Shown here one piece after another: positions 8,702 to 16,865 of a DNA stretch of 64,000 bases (positions are counted from its first letter, which is position 1; every line of letters begins with the position of its first letter). The translations under genes and the position numbers were made by a program. The notes under the pieces are model-generated. The model made no database searches. It was not told where the DNA came from and worked only from the letters and a program-made list of their open reading frames with translations. The DNA is from JACKJP01 sp050249695 (GTDB lineage Bacteria; Pseudomonadota; Alphaproteobacteria; Rhizobiales; Tepidamorphaceae): assembly GCA_050249695.1 (NCBI GenBank), contig JBFWQA010000001.1, positions 186,001 through 250,000 on the forward strand, written 5' to 3'.

Positions 8702-9466
8702 TCAGTCGGTCAGGAAGCGCCGGCGCAGTCTTTCCGCGCCTGCGGCATCGACGCCGATCTCACTCTCCAGATAGGCGGGAACGCCGCCGTGGCTGCCCTC
8801 GATGACGGAAAGCATCGCGGCCATGTAATCGGGGTCGGCCGCCAGCACCGGCAGCAGCACGTCGGCGTTCGCGCCGGAATATCCGCGTTCTCCCTTGCGG
8901 GCCTCCAGCGTCTCGCGGATGTCGTCGAGGCGCTCATTCGTCTTGGCATATTCCTCGATGATGTCGTCGCGGGCCACGCCAAGCGCGCTCAGCAGCAGGG
9001 CGACGGCGGCGCCGGTGCGATCCTTCCCAACCGTGCAGTTGACCGCGATCGGCGACTCCGTCTCGCCCAGAAGAGCGAAGTACCGGCGGAATACGGGGAC
9101 GAAGACCTTGGGCAGGTTCTGGTAGATGTTCAGCATCGCCGCGCGGCTCTCCGCCGCCGTGCTTGCCGGGTCGCGCAGCACCGACGACAGATCGCCGATC
9201 CTGATGTCATGCGGTTCGACATGGGTGACGAAACCCTCACGGTCCGCGAGCCTGGATCGGAATTCCTCGCGCTCCGTATTGGTGCGCAGATCGAAGATCG
9301 TGTTGATCCCGAGAGCGTGCAGTTGGGCGATACCCTGTTCGGTGAGCTTCTCGTAGGAACCGCCGCGATAGAGCGCGCCGGCCCTCAGCTTGCGCCCGTT
9401 GCCAGCGTCGAGATCGTGAACGGGCCGAAAGTTGATGCTGCCTTCAATGGCGAATTGCTGGGTCAT
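8702..9466 (-). CDS. Tyrosine-phosphatase-like protein (Y_phosphatase3 type)
   Basis: 254-aa protein of the bacterial protein-tyrosine/lipid phosphatase family. The catalytic P-loop CTVGKDRTG has Cys144 and Arg150 (CX5R). The N-terminal NFRPVHDLD and LYRGGSYEKLTEQG stretches and the DLRTNTER loop are typical. It converges with the ACAD at 7547 (9 bp between stops). It is the only non-metabolic, non-regulatory, non-transport gene in the window. It could act on a phosphorylated metabolite, interesting given the two APH kinases further on, but nothing here links them directly. Confidence 0.8.
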   Translation of the reverse strand: MTQQFAIEGSINFRPVHDLDAGNGRKLRAGALYRGGSYEKLTEQGIAQLHALGINTIFDLRTNTEREEFRSRLADREGFVTHVEPHDIRIGDLSSVLRDPASTAAESRAAMLNIYQNLPKVFVPVFRRYFALLGETESPIAVNCTVGKDRTGAAVALLLSALGVARDDIIEEYAKTNERLDDIRETLEARKGERGYSGANADVLLPVLAADPDYMAAMLSVIEGSHGGVPAYLESEIGVDAAGAERLRRRFLTD

Positions 9467-9572
9467 GGAGCCAATCTCGAATCGCTAAAGTCACGAGAGC
9501 AAGGTGGTGCCCCGATGCGACAGCTTCAAGACAGCCCAAGGGCACCGCCAGATATGCAGGATCGCAGGCGCA

Positions 9573-10046
9573 TCAGCCTTCGCTGACGCTGTCGAGATCG
9601 GCGGCGTGCGCGTTCTTGATCAGGTTACGCTTCATCTTGAAGAGCGTGCGCGATACGCGCTCGATCTCCTCCCGCTTGATCCCGTCGAGGATCTTGTCGT
9701 TGAAGGAGTCGGATACGGGGCGGATATGGTTGAGCAATTCATTGGCCTTGGGCGTAAGAAAGACCCGTTTGACCCGCCGGTCCTTTTCGCTCTGAACGCG
9801 CTCGACGAACCCTGCCGCCTGCAGGCGGTCGATCAGCGATCCCAGCGCGACCTTGCCGACATCGAGCTCATTGGCGAGCTGCGTCTGCGGCAGACCGTCA
9901 TTGCGCGAAATGAACGCCAGCACCCACCATTGCGAGCGCGTGATGCCAAGCGGGGCGAGTTCCCGGTCAAACATCACCCGCCTCAGTCGCGAAACATCGT
10001 GAATGAGATAACCGAACCGCAGGTCCCAGTCGGATCTGTTCGTCAT
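9573..10046 (-). CDS. MarR-family transcriptional regulator
   Basis: 157-aa winged-helix regulator. The core includes LGITRSQWWVLAFISRN, LANELDVGKVALGSLIDRL (recognition helix) and the wing EKDRRVKRVFLT. The ATG at 10046 has GAGGAT upstream; a longer reading frame to 10199 runs through the regulatory region and is rejected. It is divergent from the BKACE gene, the usual layout for a MarR repressor that responds to a CoA thioester. In Rhodopseudomonas palustris, cyclohexanecarboxylate degradation is controlled by the MarR protein BadR, so this is one candidate for the repressor of the repeated operator described below. Confidence 0.88.
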   Translation of the reverse strand: MTNRSDWDLRFGYLIHDVSRLRRVMFDRELAPLGITRSQWWVLAFISRNDGLPQTQLANELDVGKVALGSLIDRLQAAGFVERVQSEKDRRVKRVFLTPKANELLNHIRPVSDSFNDKILDGIKREEIERVSRTLFKMKRNLIKNAHAADLDSVSEG

Positions 10047-10115
10047 TCCAGTATCCTCAAACGCAAAGGAATCCGTGGGCCCCTCGCAACCGATGCAGGC
10101 TCGAATCGGGTGAGC

Positions 10116-10131
10116 ATGCAAACATTCGCAT
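10116..10131. promoter_or_regulatory. Dyad upstream of marR
   Basis: ATGC-N8-GCAT inverted repeat, 70 bp upstream of the MarR start and within the 272-bp divergent region. A plausible autoregulatory site; short arms make it weak evidence. The rest of the gap is AT-richer than the genes and must hold both promoters. Confidence 0.3.
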
Positions 10132-10234
10132 ACATTATTGGTCAGCCGGGAGATATTGTCGAGAATGCGGCTGATTTCTGAACATATGCCTGTGAACAAT
10201 CAGGTGCGATGCAATGCGCTGTGTTACCACAATG

Positions 10235-10248
10235 ATAAGCAAACTTAC
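10235..10248. promoter_or_regulatory. Weak operator-like site K
   Basis: ATAAGCAAACTTAC matches GTACGCTAGCGTAC at 9 of 14 positions. It lies 71 bp before the BKACE start, the same distance range as the better sites. It would extend the shared regulon to the marR/BKACE region if real. Confidence 0.25.
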
Positions 10249-10318
10249 CGTTTATTGACCAATGCGCGCGGCGGCTTTAGAGATGGTGGCAGACAAGCCG
10301 CTCGTGGGAGGAAAGCAT

Positions 10319-11251
10319 ATGCGTAAATCGAACAAGGTCATTGTCAGCTGCGCGGTCACGGGATCCATTCACGTGCCCACCATGACGCCCCATCTTCCCG
10401 TCACGGCGGACCAGATCGCCGAGAACGCGATCGGCGCGGCCGAAGCCGGGGCAGCGATCCTGCATCTTCATGCGCGCAACGAACAGACCGGTCAGCCCTC
10501 GCAGGCGCCCGAGGATTACGCCCGCTTCCTGCCCCGCATCAAGCAGAGCTGCAACGCCGTGGTGAACATCACGACCGGCGGCGGCCTTGGCATGACGCTC
10601 GACCAGCGCCTCGCGTCGGCCAAATGGGCAAAGCCCGAGGTCGCGTCCATGAACATGGGCTCGCTCAACTTCGGCATCTTCGGCGCTGCCGAGAAGATCA
10701 AGGAATTCAAGTTCGACTGGGAGCGCCCCTATCTGGAGATGACGAAGGACTTCATCCTCTCCAATACCTTCACGCAGATCGAACGCGGCCTGAAGGAACT
10801 TGGCGAATTCGGCACCAAATTCGAGTTTGAATGCTACGATATCGGCCATCTCTACAATCTGGCGCATTTCCGCGATCGCGGCATGGTCGAAGGCCCGATG
10901 TTCATCCAGGGCGTGTTCGGCATTCTTGGCGGCATCGCGCCCGAAATCGAACATCTCATTCACATGCGAAACACGGCCGACAAGCTGTTCGGCGACGATT
11001 ATTACCTGTCGGTCCTGGCAGCGGGCCGGCATCAGATGCCGTTCGCGACGACGAACGCCATCATGGGCGGCCACGTGCGCGTCGGGATGGAAGACAGTAT
11101 CTTCATCGAGAAGGGCAAGCTTGCCGAGAACAATGGTCAGCAGGTCGCCAAGATCGTGCGCATCCTCAAGGAGCTGTCCATCGATGTTGCAACGCCCGAC
11201 GAGGCCCGGCAGATGCTCGGCCTCAAGGGCGCCGACAACGTCGCATTCTGA
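10319..11251 (+). CDS. 3-keto-5-aminohexanoate cleavage enzyme family (BKACE, DUF849)
   Basis: 310-aa zinc-dependent TIM-barrel enzyme of the BKACE family, which converts a beta-keto acid plus acetyl-CoA into acetoacetate plus a new CoA ester. HLHAR carries the zinc-binding His49 and His51. NITTGGGLGMT and SMNMGSLNFG are the conserved phosphate and barrel motifs. The ATG at 10319 follows GGGAGGA; an in-frame ATG at 10262 is less likely. It is followed 20 bp later by a dienoyl-CoA reductase. It may remove an acetyl unit from a keto acid formed after ring opening. Exact beta-keto acid unknown. Confidence 0.88.
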   Translation: MRKSNKVIVSCAVTGSIHVPTMTPHLPVTADQIAENAIGAAEAGAAILHLHARNEQTGQPSQAPEDYARFLPRIKQSCNAVVNITTGGGLGMTLDQRLASAKWAKPEVASMNMGSLNFGIFGAAEKIKEFKFDWERPYLEMTKDFILSNTFTQIERGLKELGEFGTKFEFECYDIGHLYNLAHFRDRGMVEGPMFIQGVFGILGGIAPEIEHLIHMRNTADKLFGDDYYLSVLAAGRHQMPFATTNAIMGGHVRVGMEDSIFIEKGKLAENNGQQVAKIVRILKELSIDVATPDEARQMLGLKGADNVAF

Positions 11252-11271
11252 TTTCCCTGGAGATACATAAG

Positions 11272-12162
11272 ATGAAAAGCCCATTTCGCAGCGATCTGCT
11301 GGCCGGAAAGCGCATCCTCGTAACCGGCGGCGGCACCGGTCTCGGCAAGGAAATCTCTATCGGTTTTGCCGCCCACGGCGCTCACGTCTATATCTGCGGC
11401 CGCCGCGAGCAGGTTCTGGCGGAGGCCTGCGCCGAGATCGCCAAGAAGACCGGCGGCAAGGCTGACTATCGCATCACCAACGTTCGCGACGCCGACAGTG
11501 TCGATCAGACGATCGCCAGCATCTGGGAAGAGGGCCCGCTGACCGGCCTGATGAACAATGCCGCGGCGAACTTCATCGCGCCGACGGAATCGCTCTCCGC
11601 GCGCGGCTATGAGGCGGTGCGGTCCACGGTCATGGACGGCTCGTTCTACGCCACGCTCTCCTGCGGCAAGCGCTGGATTGCCGAGGGCCTTTCCGGCGCC
11701 GTGCTCAGCAATCTGGTGACCTGGGTCTGGACGGGCTCGGCTTTCGTGACGCCTTCGGCGATGGCCAAGACGGCAATTCATGCGATGACCATGTCGCTCG
11801 CGGCCGAATGGGGCCCGAAGAACATCCGCCTGAACGCCATCGCGCCCGGTCCCTTTCCGACCGAGAACGCGTGGGAGAAGCTCAACCCGATCCCGAACAC
11901 GTCGGTCGGCGCCACCCAGTCCGATCAGGTGCCGCTTCGCCGGTACGGGCAGATGGACGAGCTGCGCGCCTTGACGATCTTCCTGATGTCGGACAGCTGC
12001 GACTATATCAACGGGGCGACGATCCCGATCGACGGCGGTCACCATCTTGTGCCGCCCAGCACGTTCGCCGATCTGTCAAAGCTGTCGGCGGAGGACTGGG
12101 CTGCCGCCCGCGAGGCGCTGCGGGCATCCGCCGAAAAGGAAAAGCAGGGTCGCAAGGCCTGA
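11272..12162 (+). CDS. SDR, 2,4-dienoyl-CoA reductase (DECR1-like)
   Basis: 296-aa NADPH-dependent short-chain reductase. The nucleotide site is VTGGGTGLG near residue 20. The active-site region reads TPSAMAKTAIHAM instead of YxxxK, and continues LAAEWGPKNIRLNAIAPGP. These are hallmarks of mitochondrial/peroxisomal-type 2,4-dienoyl-CoA reductase, in which the usual SDR tyrosine is replaced. C-terminal NGATIPIDGG fits. It follows BKACE with GGAG before the ATG. It would reduce conjugated dienoyl-CoA intermediates, expected if the substrate carries ring or side-chain double bonds. Confidence 0.83.
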   Translation: MKSPFRSDLLAGKRILVTGGGTGLGKEISIGFAAHGAHVYICGRREQVLAEACAEIAKKTGGKADYRITNVRDADSVDQTIASIWEEGPLTGLMNNAAANFIAPTESLSARGYEAVRSTVMDGSFYATLSCGKRWIAEGLSGAVLSNLVTWVWTGSAFVTPSAMAKTAIHAMTMSLAAEWGPKNIRLNAIAPGPFPTENAWEKLNPIPNTSVGATQSDQVPLRRYGQMDELRALTIFLMSDSCDYINGATIPIDGGHHLVPPSTFADLSKLSAEDWAAAREALRASAEKEKQGRKA

Positions 12163-12172
12163 CAAGCGCGCC

Positions 12173-12206
12173 GAGACGCTCCTGGAAAGGAGACGCTCCT
12201 GGAAAC
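12173..12206 (+). repeat. 17-bp tandem duplication
   Basis: Two adjacent copies of GAGACGCTCCTGGAAAG (12173-12189 and 12190-12206, last base C in the second) directly before the terminator. Probably a replication-slippage duplication; no function inferred. Confidence 0.6.
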
Positions 12207-12208
12207 GA

Positions 12209-12236
12209 AAGAGGCGCCCGTGGGGGCGCCTCTTCT
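12209..12236. terminator. Bidirectional intrinsic terminator
   Basis: Perfect 10-bp stem AAGAGGCGCC / GGCGCCTCTT with a 6-nt loop between convergent genes. It has a T-rich tail on the plus side and A-rich sequence before the stem that serves the minus strand. Confidence 0.8.
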
Positions 12237-12258
12237 CTTATCGTCCGCGCTGTCGCCG

Positions 12259-13416
12259 TCAGCGCATCTTCTTTTCCGCCAGCAATTGCCGCGCGATCAG
12301 CATCTTCATGATCTCGATCGAGCCGCCGGCGATCTTCGTGATGCGCGCGTCGGCATAGGCCCGCGCGATCGGATACTCCCACATGTAGCCCCAGCCGCCG
12401 AACAGCTGCAGGCACTCGTCGGCCGCCTTGCAGTGCAGTTCGGTCGTCGCCATTTTCGCGATTGCCGCGTCGACCGGATCGAGCTTGCCCTGCATGAACA
12501 GGTCGATGCATTTGTCGGTATAGACGCGCGCCAGCGTCGCCTGGGTTTTCAGTTCCGCCAGCTTGAACTGGGTATTCTGGAAGTCGAAGATCGTCTGGCC
12601 GAAAGCCTTGCGCTCCGTGGTGTAGTCGACGGTCCATTCGATGATGGTTTCGGCGACCGTTGCCGAGCGGATGGCCTGCGCAAGGCGCTCCTGCGCCAGC
12701 TTTGTCATCATCAGGCCAAAGCCCTTGCCCTCCTCGCCCAGCATGTTGCTGGCCGGTACCCGCACATTGTCGAAGAAGAGCTCCGACGTGTCCTGGGCGT
12801 GCATGCCGAGCTTTTCCAGGTTCTTGCCGCGGCGGAACCCGTCGCGGTCACCCTCGACCAGGAACAGCGTGACGCCCTTGGCGCCGCCGTCCTTGTCGGT
12901 CTTGGTGGCAAGCACGATCACGTCGCACATCTGCCCGTTCGAGATGAAGACCTTTTGTCCGTTGATGACGAAATCGTCGCCGTCGCGCGTGGCGCGGGTC
13001 TTGATGGCCTTCAGGTCGCTGCCGGCGTGCGGCTCAGTCATGCCGAGGGAACCGATCGCTTCGCCGCTGACCATCTTGGGCAGCCACTTCTTCTTTTGCT
13101 CCTCGGTGCCGAAAGAGAGGATGTAGGTCGCCACGAGATCGGTATGGATCATGAAGCCGGGGCCGCTCGCGCCGGCGCGCCACAATTCCTCGAAGACCAC
13201 GACGTCAAACAGATAGTCGAGGCCGAGCCCGCCGTATTCTTCCGGCACGGTGCAGCAGAGAAGACCCTGCTCGCCCGCCTTCAGCCAGAGTTCGCGCGGG
13301 ACGATGCCGTCCTTCTCCCATTGCGCGTGATAGGGCTTGATCTCCGTTTCGACGAACCGGCGAACGGTTTCGCGAAATATATTGTGTTCTTCCCTGAAAA
13401 GTGTCCGTTCGATCAT
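12259..13416 (-). CDS. Acyl-CoA dehydrogenase, LCAD-type active site
   Basis: 385-aa FAD-dependent acyl-CoA dehydrogenase. Motifs: GSLGMTEPHAGSD (122-134), INGQKVFISNG (151-161) and QLFGGWGYMWEY. The catalytic glutamate is on helix G (AQERL, Glu243), and the MCAD position reads AGGS. Same active-site class as the gene at 7547, and the N-termini align closely. It has its own likely promoter: site B lies only 26 bp before its ATG, in the 83-bp gap after the CoA-hydrolase gene. It converges on the dienoyl-CoA reductase across a terminator. Substrate chain or ring size unknown. Confidence 0.9.
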   Translation of the reverse strand: MIERTLFREEHNIFRETVRRFVETEIKPYHAQWEKDGIVPRELWLKAGEQGLLCCTVPEEYGGLGLDYLFDVVVFEELWRAGASGPGFMIHTDLVATYILSFGTEEQKKKWLPKMVSGEAIGSLGMTEPHAGSDLKAIKTRATRDGDDFVINGQKVFISNGQMCDVIVLATKTDKDGGAKGVTLFLVEGDRDGFRRGKNLEKLGMHAQDTSELFFDNVRVPASNMLGEEGKGFGLMMTKLAQERLAQAIRSATVAETIIEWTVDYTTERKAFGQTIFDFQNTQFKLAELKTQATLARVYTDKCIDLFMQGKLDPVDAAIAKMATTELHCKAADECLQLFGGWGYMWEYPIARAYADARITKIAGGSIEIMKMLIARQLLAEKKMR

Positions 13417-13441
13417 CTCGGTTTCTTTCTTTGCATAATTT

Positions 13442-13455
13442 GTGCGCTAGCGTAT
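13442..13455. promoter_or_regulatory. Operator-like palindrome, site B (best match)
   Basis: GTGCGCTAGCGTAT, 12 of 14 to GTACGCTAGCGTAC. It lies inside a longer dyad TGTGC-N12-GCACA (13441-13462). It is 26 bp upstream of the ACAD start, where a bound protein would overlap the promoter or block transcription start. Confidence 0.55.
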
Positions 13456-13499
13456 TAGCACATCGCGCGTGTCGCAAGGCGAAAAGGCAATCTTTTCTT

Positions 13500-14726
13500 T
13501 CACTTCCCGCTTCGAGCGGTTTCCAAAGAGGATTGATGTTCCGGCGCGGCGATCGCGATAAGCGCCTCGGCGCGCTGCGCATGCGATTTCATGCGCAGAT
13601 CGGCGGCGCCGTACTCGGTGATCACGAAATCCACATCGAAGCGCCCGAGGGAAACCGGCCCCGTGGCGCTGCCCGGCGCGACGATGCGACTGATCGTTCC
13701 CTTGCCGGCGCTGGCGGGCAGGGCGACGATGCGGATGCCGTCGAGACCGCGTGCCCCCGCGGCGAAATCGGAAGCGCCGCCCGGCCCGGAGATGAAGCTC
13801 TTAGGGGTAGCCTCCGCATAGGCCTGACCGGCCAGATCGACCTCGATGGCGGAGTTGATCGTGACGAGCCTTGAAATCGCGCTCAGCCTCCTGATGTCGT
13901 GCGTATAGGAGGGCGGATGGAAGCGGAACGCCTCGCCGCCGACGGCGTCGTACAGCTTGCGCGTTCCGATCGCGACGCCCGCCGTGATCGGCGCCCCGCC
14001 GGCGAGGGCGCCCGCCTCGAGCAGCGTCAGCGCGGAATCGCCGATCAATCCCGAATGGATGGAAAGATTCCGGTGGCCGTTCAGGCCCCGCAGCACCGCT
14101 TCGGGAACGCGCCCGAGCCCGGCCTGCAGCGTCGCGCCTTCGGGGATGATCTCACCGGCAAAGCCGGCGATCCTGGCGCTCGTCTCGTCGCTGCCCGGAT
14201 CGCTTTCGGGAAGTTCCTGCTCTCCTTCGACGTAGAAGTCGATCTTGTCGAACGGAATGCCCGGATCGCCCATTGTCGCCGGCATGCGCGGATTGATATG
14301 CGCGATCTTGATCGGCGTCGCCGCCCAGATATCCGCGATGAAATCGACGACAGGTCCGAAACTGCAATTGCCGTCGGCGTCGGGCGGCGAGACCATGAAC
14401 AGCGCCGCTGCGGGCGGCCGCCGGCGGAAATATTCCCGGATATCCCGGTAGCAGAGCGGAAGGAAATCCACCTTGTCGGGCGCGGCCGCCAGTTCCGGCG
14501 TCATGAAGAAGGTCACGAACCTTCCGCCGCCGGCCAGGACGTAGCCGAGCCGGTTGAGCCCGGGGACGAAAATGCCGGTAAATGAAAGGCCTTCGATCGA
14601 CTTTGCAGGCGTTTCGAGGCCTTTTCGCACCAGGTCGGATTCGCCCGAGCAGGTACACAGCCACACAAGCCCTGTATCGGGCAGGTGCAGCGCGATGTCC
14701 TCGGGGCGAATCCGGCGCGGTGCCAC
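13500..14726 (-). CDS. Acetyl-CoA hydrolase/CoA-transferase family protein
   Basis: 408-aa protein of the acetyl-CoA hydrolase / 4-hydroxybutyrate CoA-transferase family. The C-terminal half shows HSGLIGD, SFISGPGGASDFAAGA and VITEYGAADLRMKS. The family forms its glutamyl-CoA thioester in this half. The start is a GTG at 14726, 9 bp after the BadI-like stop with TGAGG upstream; no suitable ATG exists. Translationally close to badI, so it may release or transfer CoA from the ring-opened dicarboxyl-CoA. Hydrolase versus transferase activity cannot be told from sequence. Confidence 0.82.
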   Translation of the reverse strand: MAPRRIRPEDIALHLPDTGLVWLCTCSGESDLVRKGLETPAKSIEGLSFTGIFVPGLNRLGYVLAGGGRFVTFFMTPELAAAPDKVDFLPLCYRDIREYFRRRPPAAALFMVSPPDADGNCSFGPVVDFIADIWAATPIKIAHINPRMPATMGDPGIPFDKIDFYVEGEQELPESDPGSDETSARIAGFAGEIIPEGATLQAGLGRVPEAVLRGLNGHRNLSIHSGLIGDSALTLLEAGALAGGAPITAGVAIGTRKLYDAVGGEAFRFHPPSYTHDIRRLSAISRLVTINSAIEVDLAGQAYAEATPKSFISGPGGASDFAAGARGLDGIRIVALPASAGKGTISRIVAPGSATGPVSLGRFDVDFVITEYGAADLRMKSHAQRAEALIAIAAPEHQSSLETARSGK

Positions 14727-14735
14727 TTGCCGGCC

Positions 14736-15530
14736 TCAGTCGATGAACTTGTAGAAGTCGGGTGCGCGCTTTTCGTTGAACGCGTTGACGCCTTCCTTCG
14801 ATTCCGGCGTTGCGTAATAGAGCTTCACCGCATGCAGCGCGAGGTTGCTGATGCCGCGGATGGAGTCGGAGTCGGCGTTGAAGGAGCGCTTCAGAAACGC
14901 CAGTGCGGTCGGTGAGCGCTGTGCCAGCGTGTCGGTCCACTTGGTGACGGCCGCATCGAGTTCGGCCATTGGAACGACCTTGTTGCAAAGGCCCATCTCA
15001 CGGGCTTCCTCGGCGGTGTAGACATCATTGAGATACCAGATCTCGCGCGCGCGCTTGTCGCCGACATGACGAGCCAGAAGGCAGGTGCCCCAACCGGCGT
15101 CGAAGGAACCGACCTTCGGTCCGACCTGGCCGAACTTGGCGCTGTCCGCCGCGATCGTCAGATCGCAAAGCGTGGCGAGCACGTGGCCGCCGCCGATTGC
15201 AAAGCCGTTGACGCGGGCGATGACCGGCTTCGGGATATCGCGGATCAGACCCTGCAGTTCGTCGATCGGCAGACCGACAACGCCGCGCCCGTCATAATTG
15301 CCTTCGTGGGCCGACTGGTCGCCACCGGTGCAGAACGCCTTCTCGCCCGTGCCGGTCAGGACGACGCAGGCGACATCCTTGTCGTTCATGGCAAGATGGA
15401 AACACTGGATCAACTCTTCCAGCGTCTGTCCCCGAAAGGCGTTGTAGACCTTGGGACGGTTGATCGTGATCCACGCGGCGCGCCCGCGCACATCATAGAT
15501 TACGTCTTCGAATTTCTTTTCCGCGGTCAT
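14736..15530 (-). CDS. badI: 2-ketocyclohexanecarboxyl-CoA hydrolase (BadI-like ring-opening crotonase)
   Basis: 264-aa crotonase-superfamily enzyme of the MenB/BadI branch. INRPKVYNAFRG, FCTGGDQSAHEGNYDGRG, GFAIGGGHVLATLCDLT and GPKVGSFDAGWGT agree position by position with my recollection of Rhodopseudomonas palustris BadI. BadI hydrolytically opens 2-ketocyclohexane-1-carboxyl-CoA to pimelyl-CoA. MenB is the main alternative, but no menaquinone genes are near and the chain YLNDVYTAEEA fits BadI well. The promoter region carries site C. With the BadH-like gene at 29368 it defines alicyclic ring cleavage as the centre of the island. It may accept substituted rings. Confidence 0.83.
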   Translation of the reverse strand: MTAEKKFEDVIYDVRGRAAWITINRPKVYNAFRGQTLEELIQCFHLAMNDKDVACVVLTGTGEKAFCTGGDQSAHEGNYDGRGVVGLPIDELQGLIRDIPKPVIARVNGFAIGGGHVLATLCDLTIAADSAKFGQVGPKVGSFDAGWGTCLLARHVGDKRAREIWYLNDVYTAEEAREMGLCNKVVPMAELDAAVTKWTDTLAQRSPTALAFLKRSFNADSDSIRGISNLALHAVKLYYATPESKEGVNAFNEKRAPDFYKFID

Positions 15531-15595
15531 GTTTCGCTCCTGTGCTTGTCCGCTGACGGCCGACGGGACGGCCGAAATCGGGTTGCTTATAAATG

Positions 15596-15609
15596 ATATA
15601 CTAGCGTAC
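15596..15609. promoter_or_regulatory. Operator-like palindrome, site C (badI promoter)
   Basis: ATATACTAGCGTAC, 11 of 14 to the shared consensus with the right half perfect. It lies 66 bp before the badI start in the 168-bp gap after the upstream ACAD, which implies badI has its own regulated promoter. Confidence 0.55.
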
Positions 15610-15698
15610 CGATAGCCGCCCAGGCGATCAATATCGGATCGACGCCCGGCGGACGGGCTTTGTGAGACTGGCCCGCGGACAGCACGCTCGGTTGCGCC

Positions 15699-16847
15699 TC
15701 AATACTGAATTGCCGCCCGGCCGATCTTCTGGCGCGCGATGATCTGCTTCATGACGCCGGCCGTTCCGTCGCCGATCTCCAGGCCCATCACGTCGCGCAT
15801 CCGCTGCTGGTGCGGCGTTTCGTGGGTCCAGCCGTAATGGCCGAGGGTCAGCAGGCATTGGTGGATTACTTCGAAGGCTGTTTTGGGCCCCATCCACTTG
15901 CACATGGCCGCTTCCGCGGTATGTTCGAGGCCGGCCTCGCGCAGAGCCAGCGTATGGTAGGAAAGCTGCCGGATGGCGGCGATGTTGGATTCGCCCTCCG
16001 CGAGCGGGAAGCTGACTCCCTGGAACTGCCCGATGGGCCTCCCGAAGGCCTCCCGCTCCTTGGCGTAGACCCAGGCCTCGTCAAGCGACGCCTGCGCTGC
16101 GCCGCAGCACTGCAACGCGATCAGCGCGCGGCTGTAGTCGAAGCCCTGCATCACCTGCGTGAAGCCGCGGCCTTCCTCGCCCAGCATGTAGCGTGCCGGC
16201 ACCACGACATCCTCGAAGAACAGCGAGCCGCGGCCGATGATGCGGCTGCCGACATCGTCGAACTTCGTTCGCGTGATGCCCTTGGTCCCTTCCGGGATAA
16301 AGAAGGCCGAGACTCCCCTGGCGCCCTGGTCGGGCGATCCGGTGCGCACGAAGACCAGAAACAGGTCGGCGTCATAGGCGAATGTGATGGACGTCTTCTC
16401 GCCGTTGAGGATGAAGTCGTCGCCCTTGCGCCGTGCCTTGAGCTGGAGATTGGCCGCGTCCGAGCCGCCGCGCGGTTCGGTGAGGCAGATCGCCATGATC
16501 TTGTCGCCCGAGATCATCTGCGGCACCCACTCGTCGATGACGTCCTTGGTGGCATGACGCAGCAGAATCGCGGCATTCAGCGACACGTTGACGGGCAGGG
16601 CGCTGACATTGAAATCGCCATAGGCGAGTTCCTCGGAGATGATCCCGGTCGTCGTGCTGTCCTGACCGAGACCACCGAGCTCCTCGGGAAGGTCGGTGCC
16701 CATGAGACCGAGCCTTCCCATTTCGCGGCCGAGGTCGCGATCCCATTCCCCGTGACGCTCCCGCTTCTGATAGTCGGGCAGCAGAACCTCGCGGGAGAAC
16801 TTGCGCGCTGCTTCCTGCAGCGCGCGCTGGTCTTCTGATGGGATCAT
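15699..16847 (-). CDS. Acyl-CoA dehydrogenase with Asp at the catalytic-base position
   Basis: 382-aa acyl-CoA dehydrogenase. ICLTEPRGGSDAAN, LNGEKTSITFAYDAD and TLGHYGWTHE mark the fold. Where MCAD has the catalytic Glu (YEGT) this protein reads GDGTAGVMK, so Asp is the likely base; the gene at 60176 shares this feature (ADGAPQIQK). Asp-type bases are known in some cyclohexane- and cyclohexene-carboxyl-CoA dehydrogenases, which fits the neighbouring badI. It follows dctM by 18 bp and looks like the last gene of the CoA-transferase-dctQ-dctM unit. Ring-CoA specificity is inference. Confidence 0.88.
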   Translation of the reverse strand: MIPSEDQRALQEAARKFSREVLLPDYQKRERHGEWDRDLGREMGRLGLMGTDLPEELGGLGQDSTTTGIISEELAYGDFNVSALPVNVSLNAAILLRHATKDVIDEWVPQMISGDKIMAICLTEPRGGSDAANLQLKARRKGDDFILNGEKTSITFAYDADLFLVFVRTGSPDQGARGVSAFFIPEGTKGITRTKFDDVGSRIIGRGSLFFEDVVVPARYMLGEEGRGFTQVMQGFDYSRALIALQCCGAAQASLDEAWVYAKEREAFGRPIGQFQGVSFPLAEGESNIAAIRQLSYHTLALREAGLEHTAEAAMCKWMGPKTAFEVIHQCLLTLGHYGWTHETPHQQRMRDVMGLEIGDGTAGVMKQIIARQKIGRAAIQY

Positions 16848-16865
16848 CGTCGTCTTTTCGTCGTA

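Noticed and set aside
10138..10326. A short plus-strand open frame in the marR/BKACE gap
   Set aside because: It crosses the regulatory region and the BKACE ribosome site, has no own ribosome site and no recognisable product.
12173..12206. 17-bp tandem repeat as a regulatory array
   Set aside because: Only two copies, located between a stop codon and a terminator; best explained by slippage.
6373..14726. A KstR2-type steroid C/D-ring degradation cluster
   Set aside because: The NPD-family gene and a ring-opening crotonase recall IpdC and EchA20, but there are no IpdA/IpdB subunits, no FadD3 partner I can identify, and the crotonase fits BadI better.
14736..15530. Menaquinone naphthoyl-CoA synthase (MenB)
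   Set aside because: Same fold and shared motifs, but no other men genes nearby and the motif set follows BadI.
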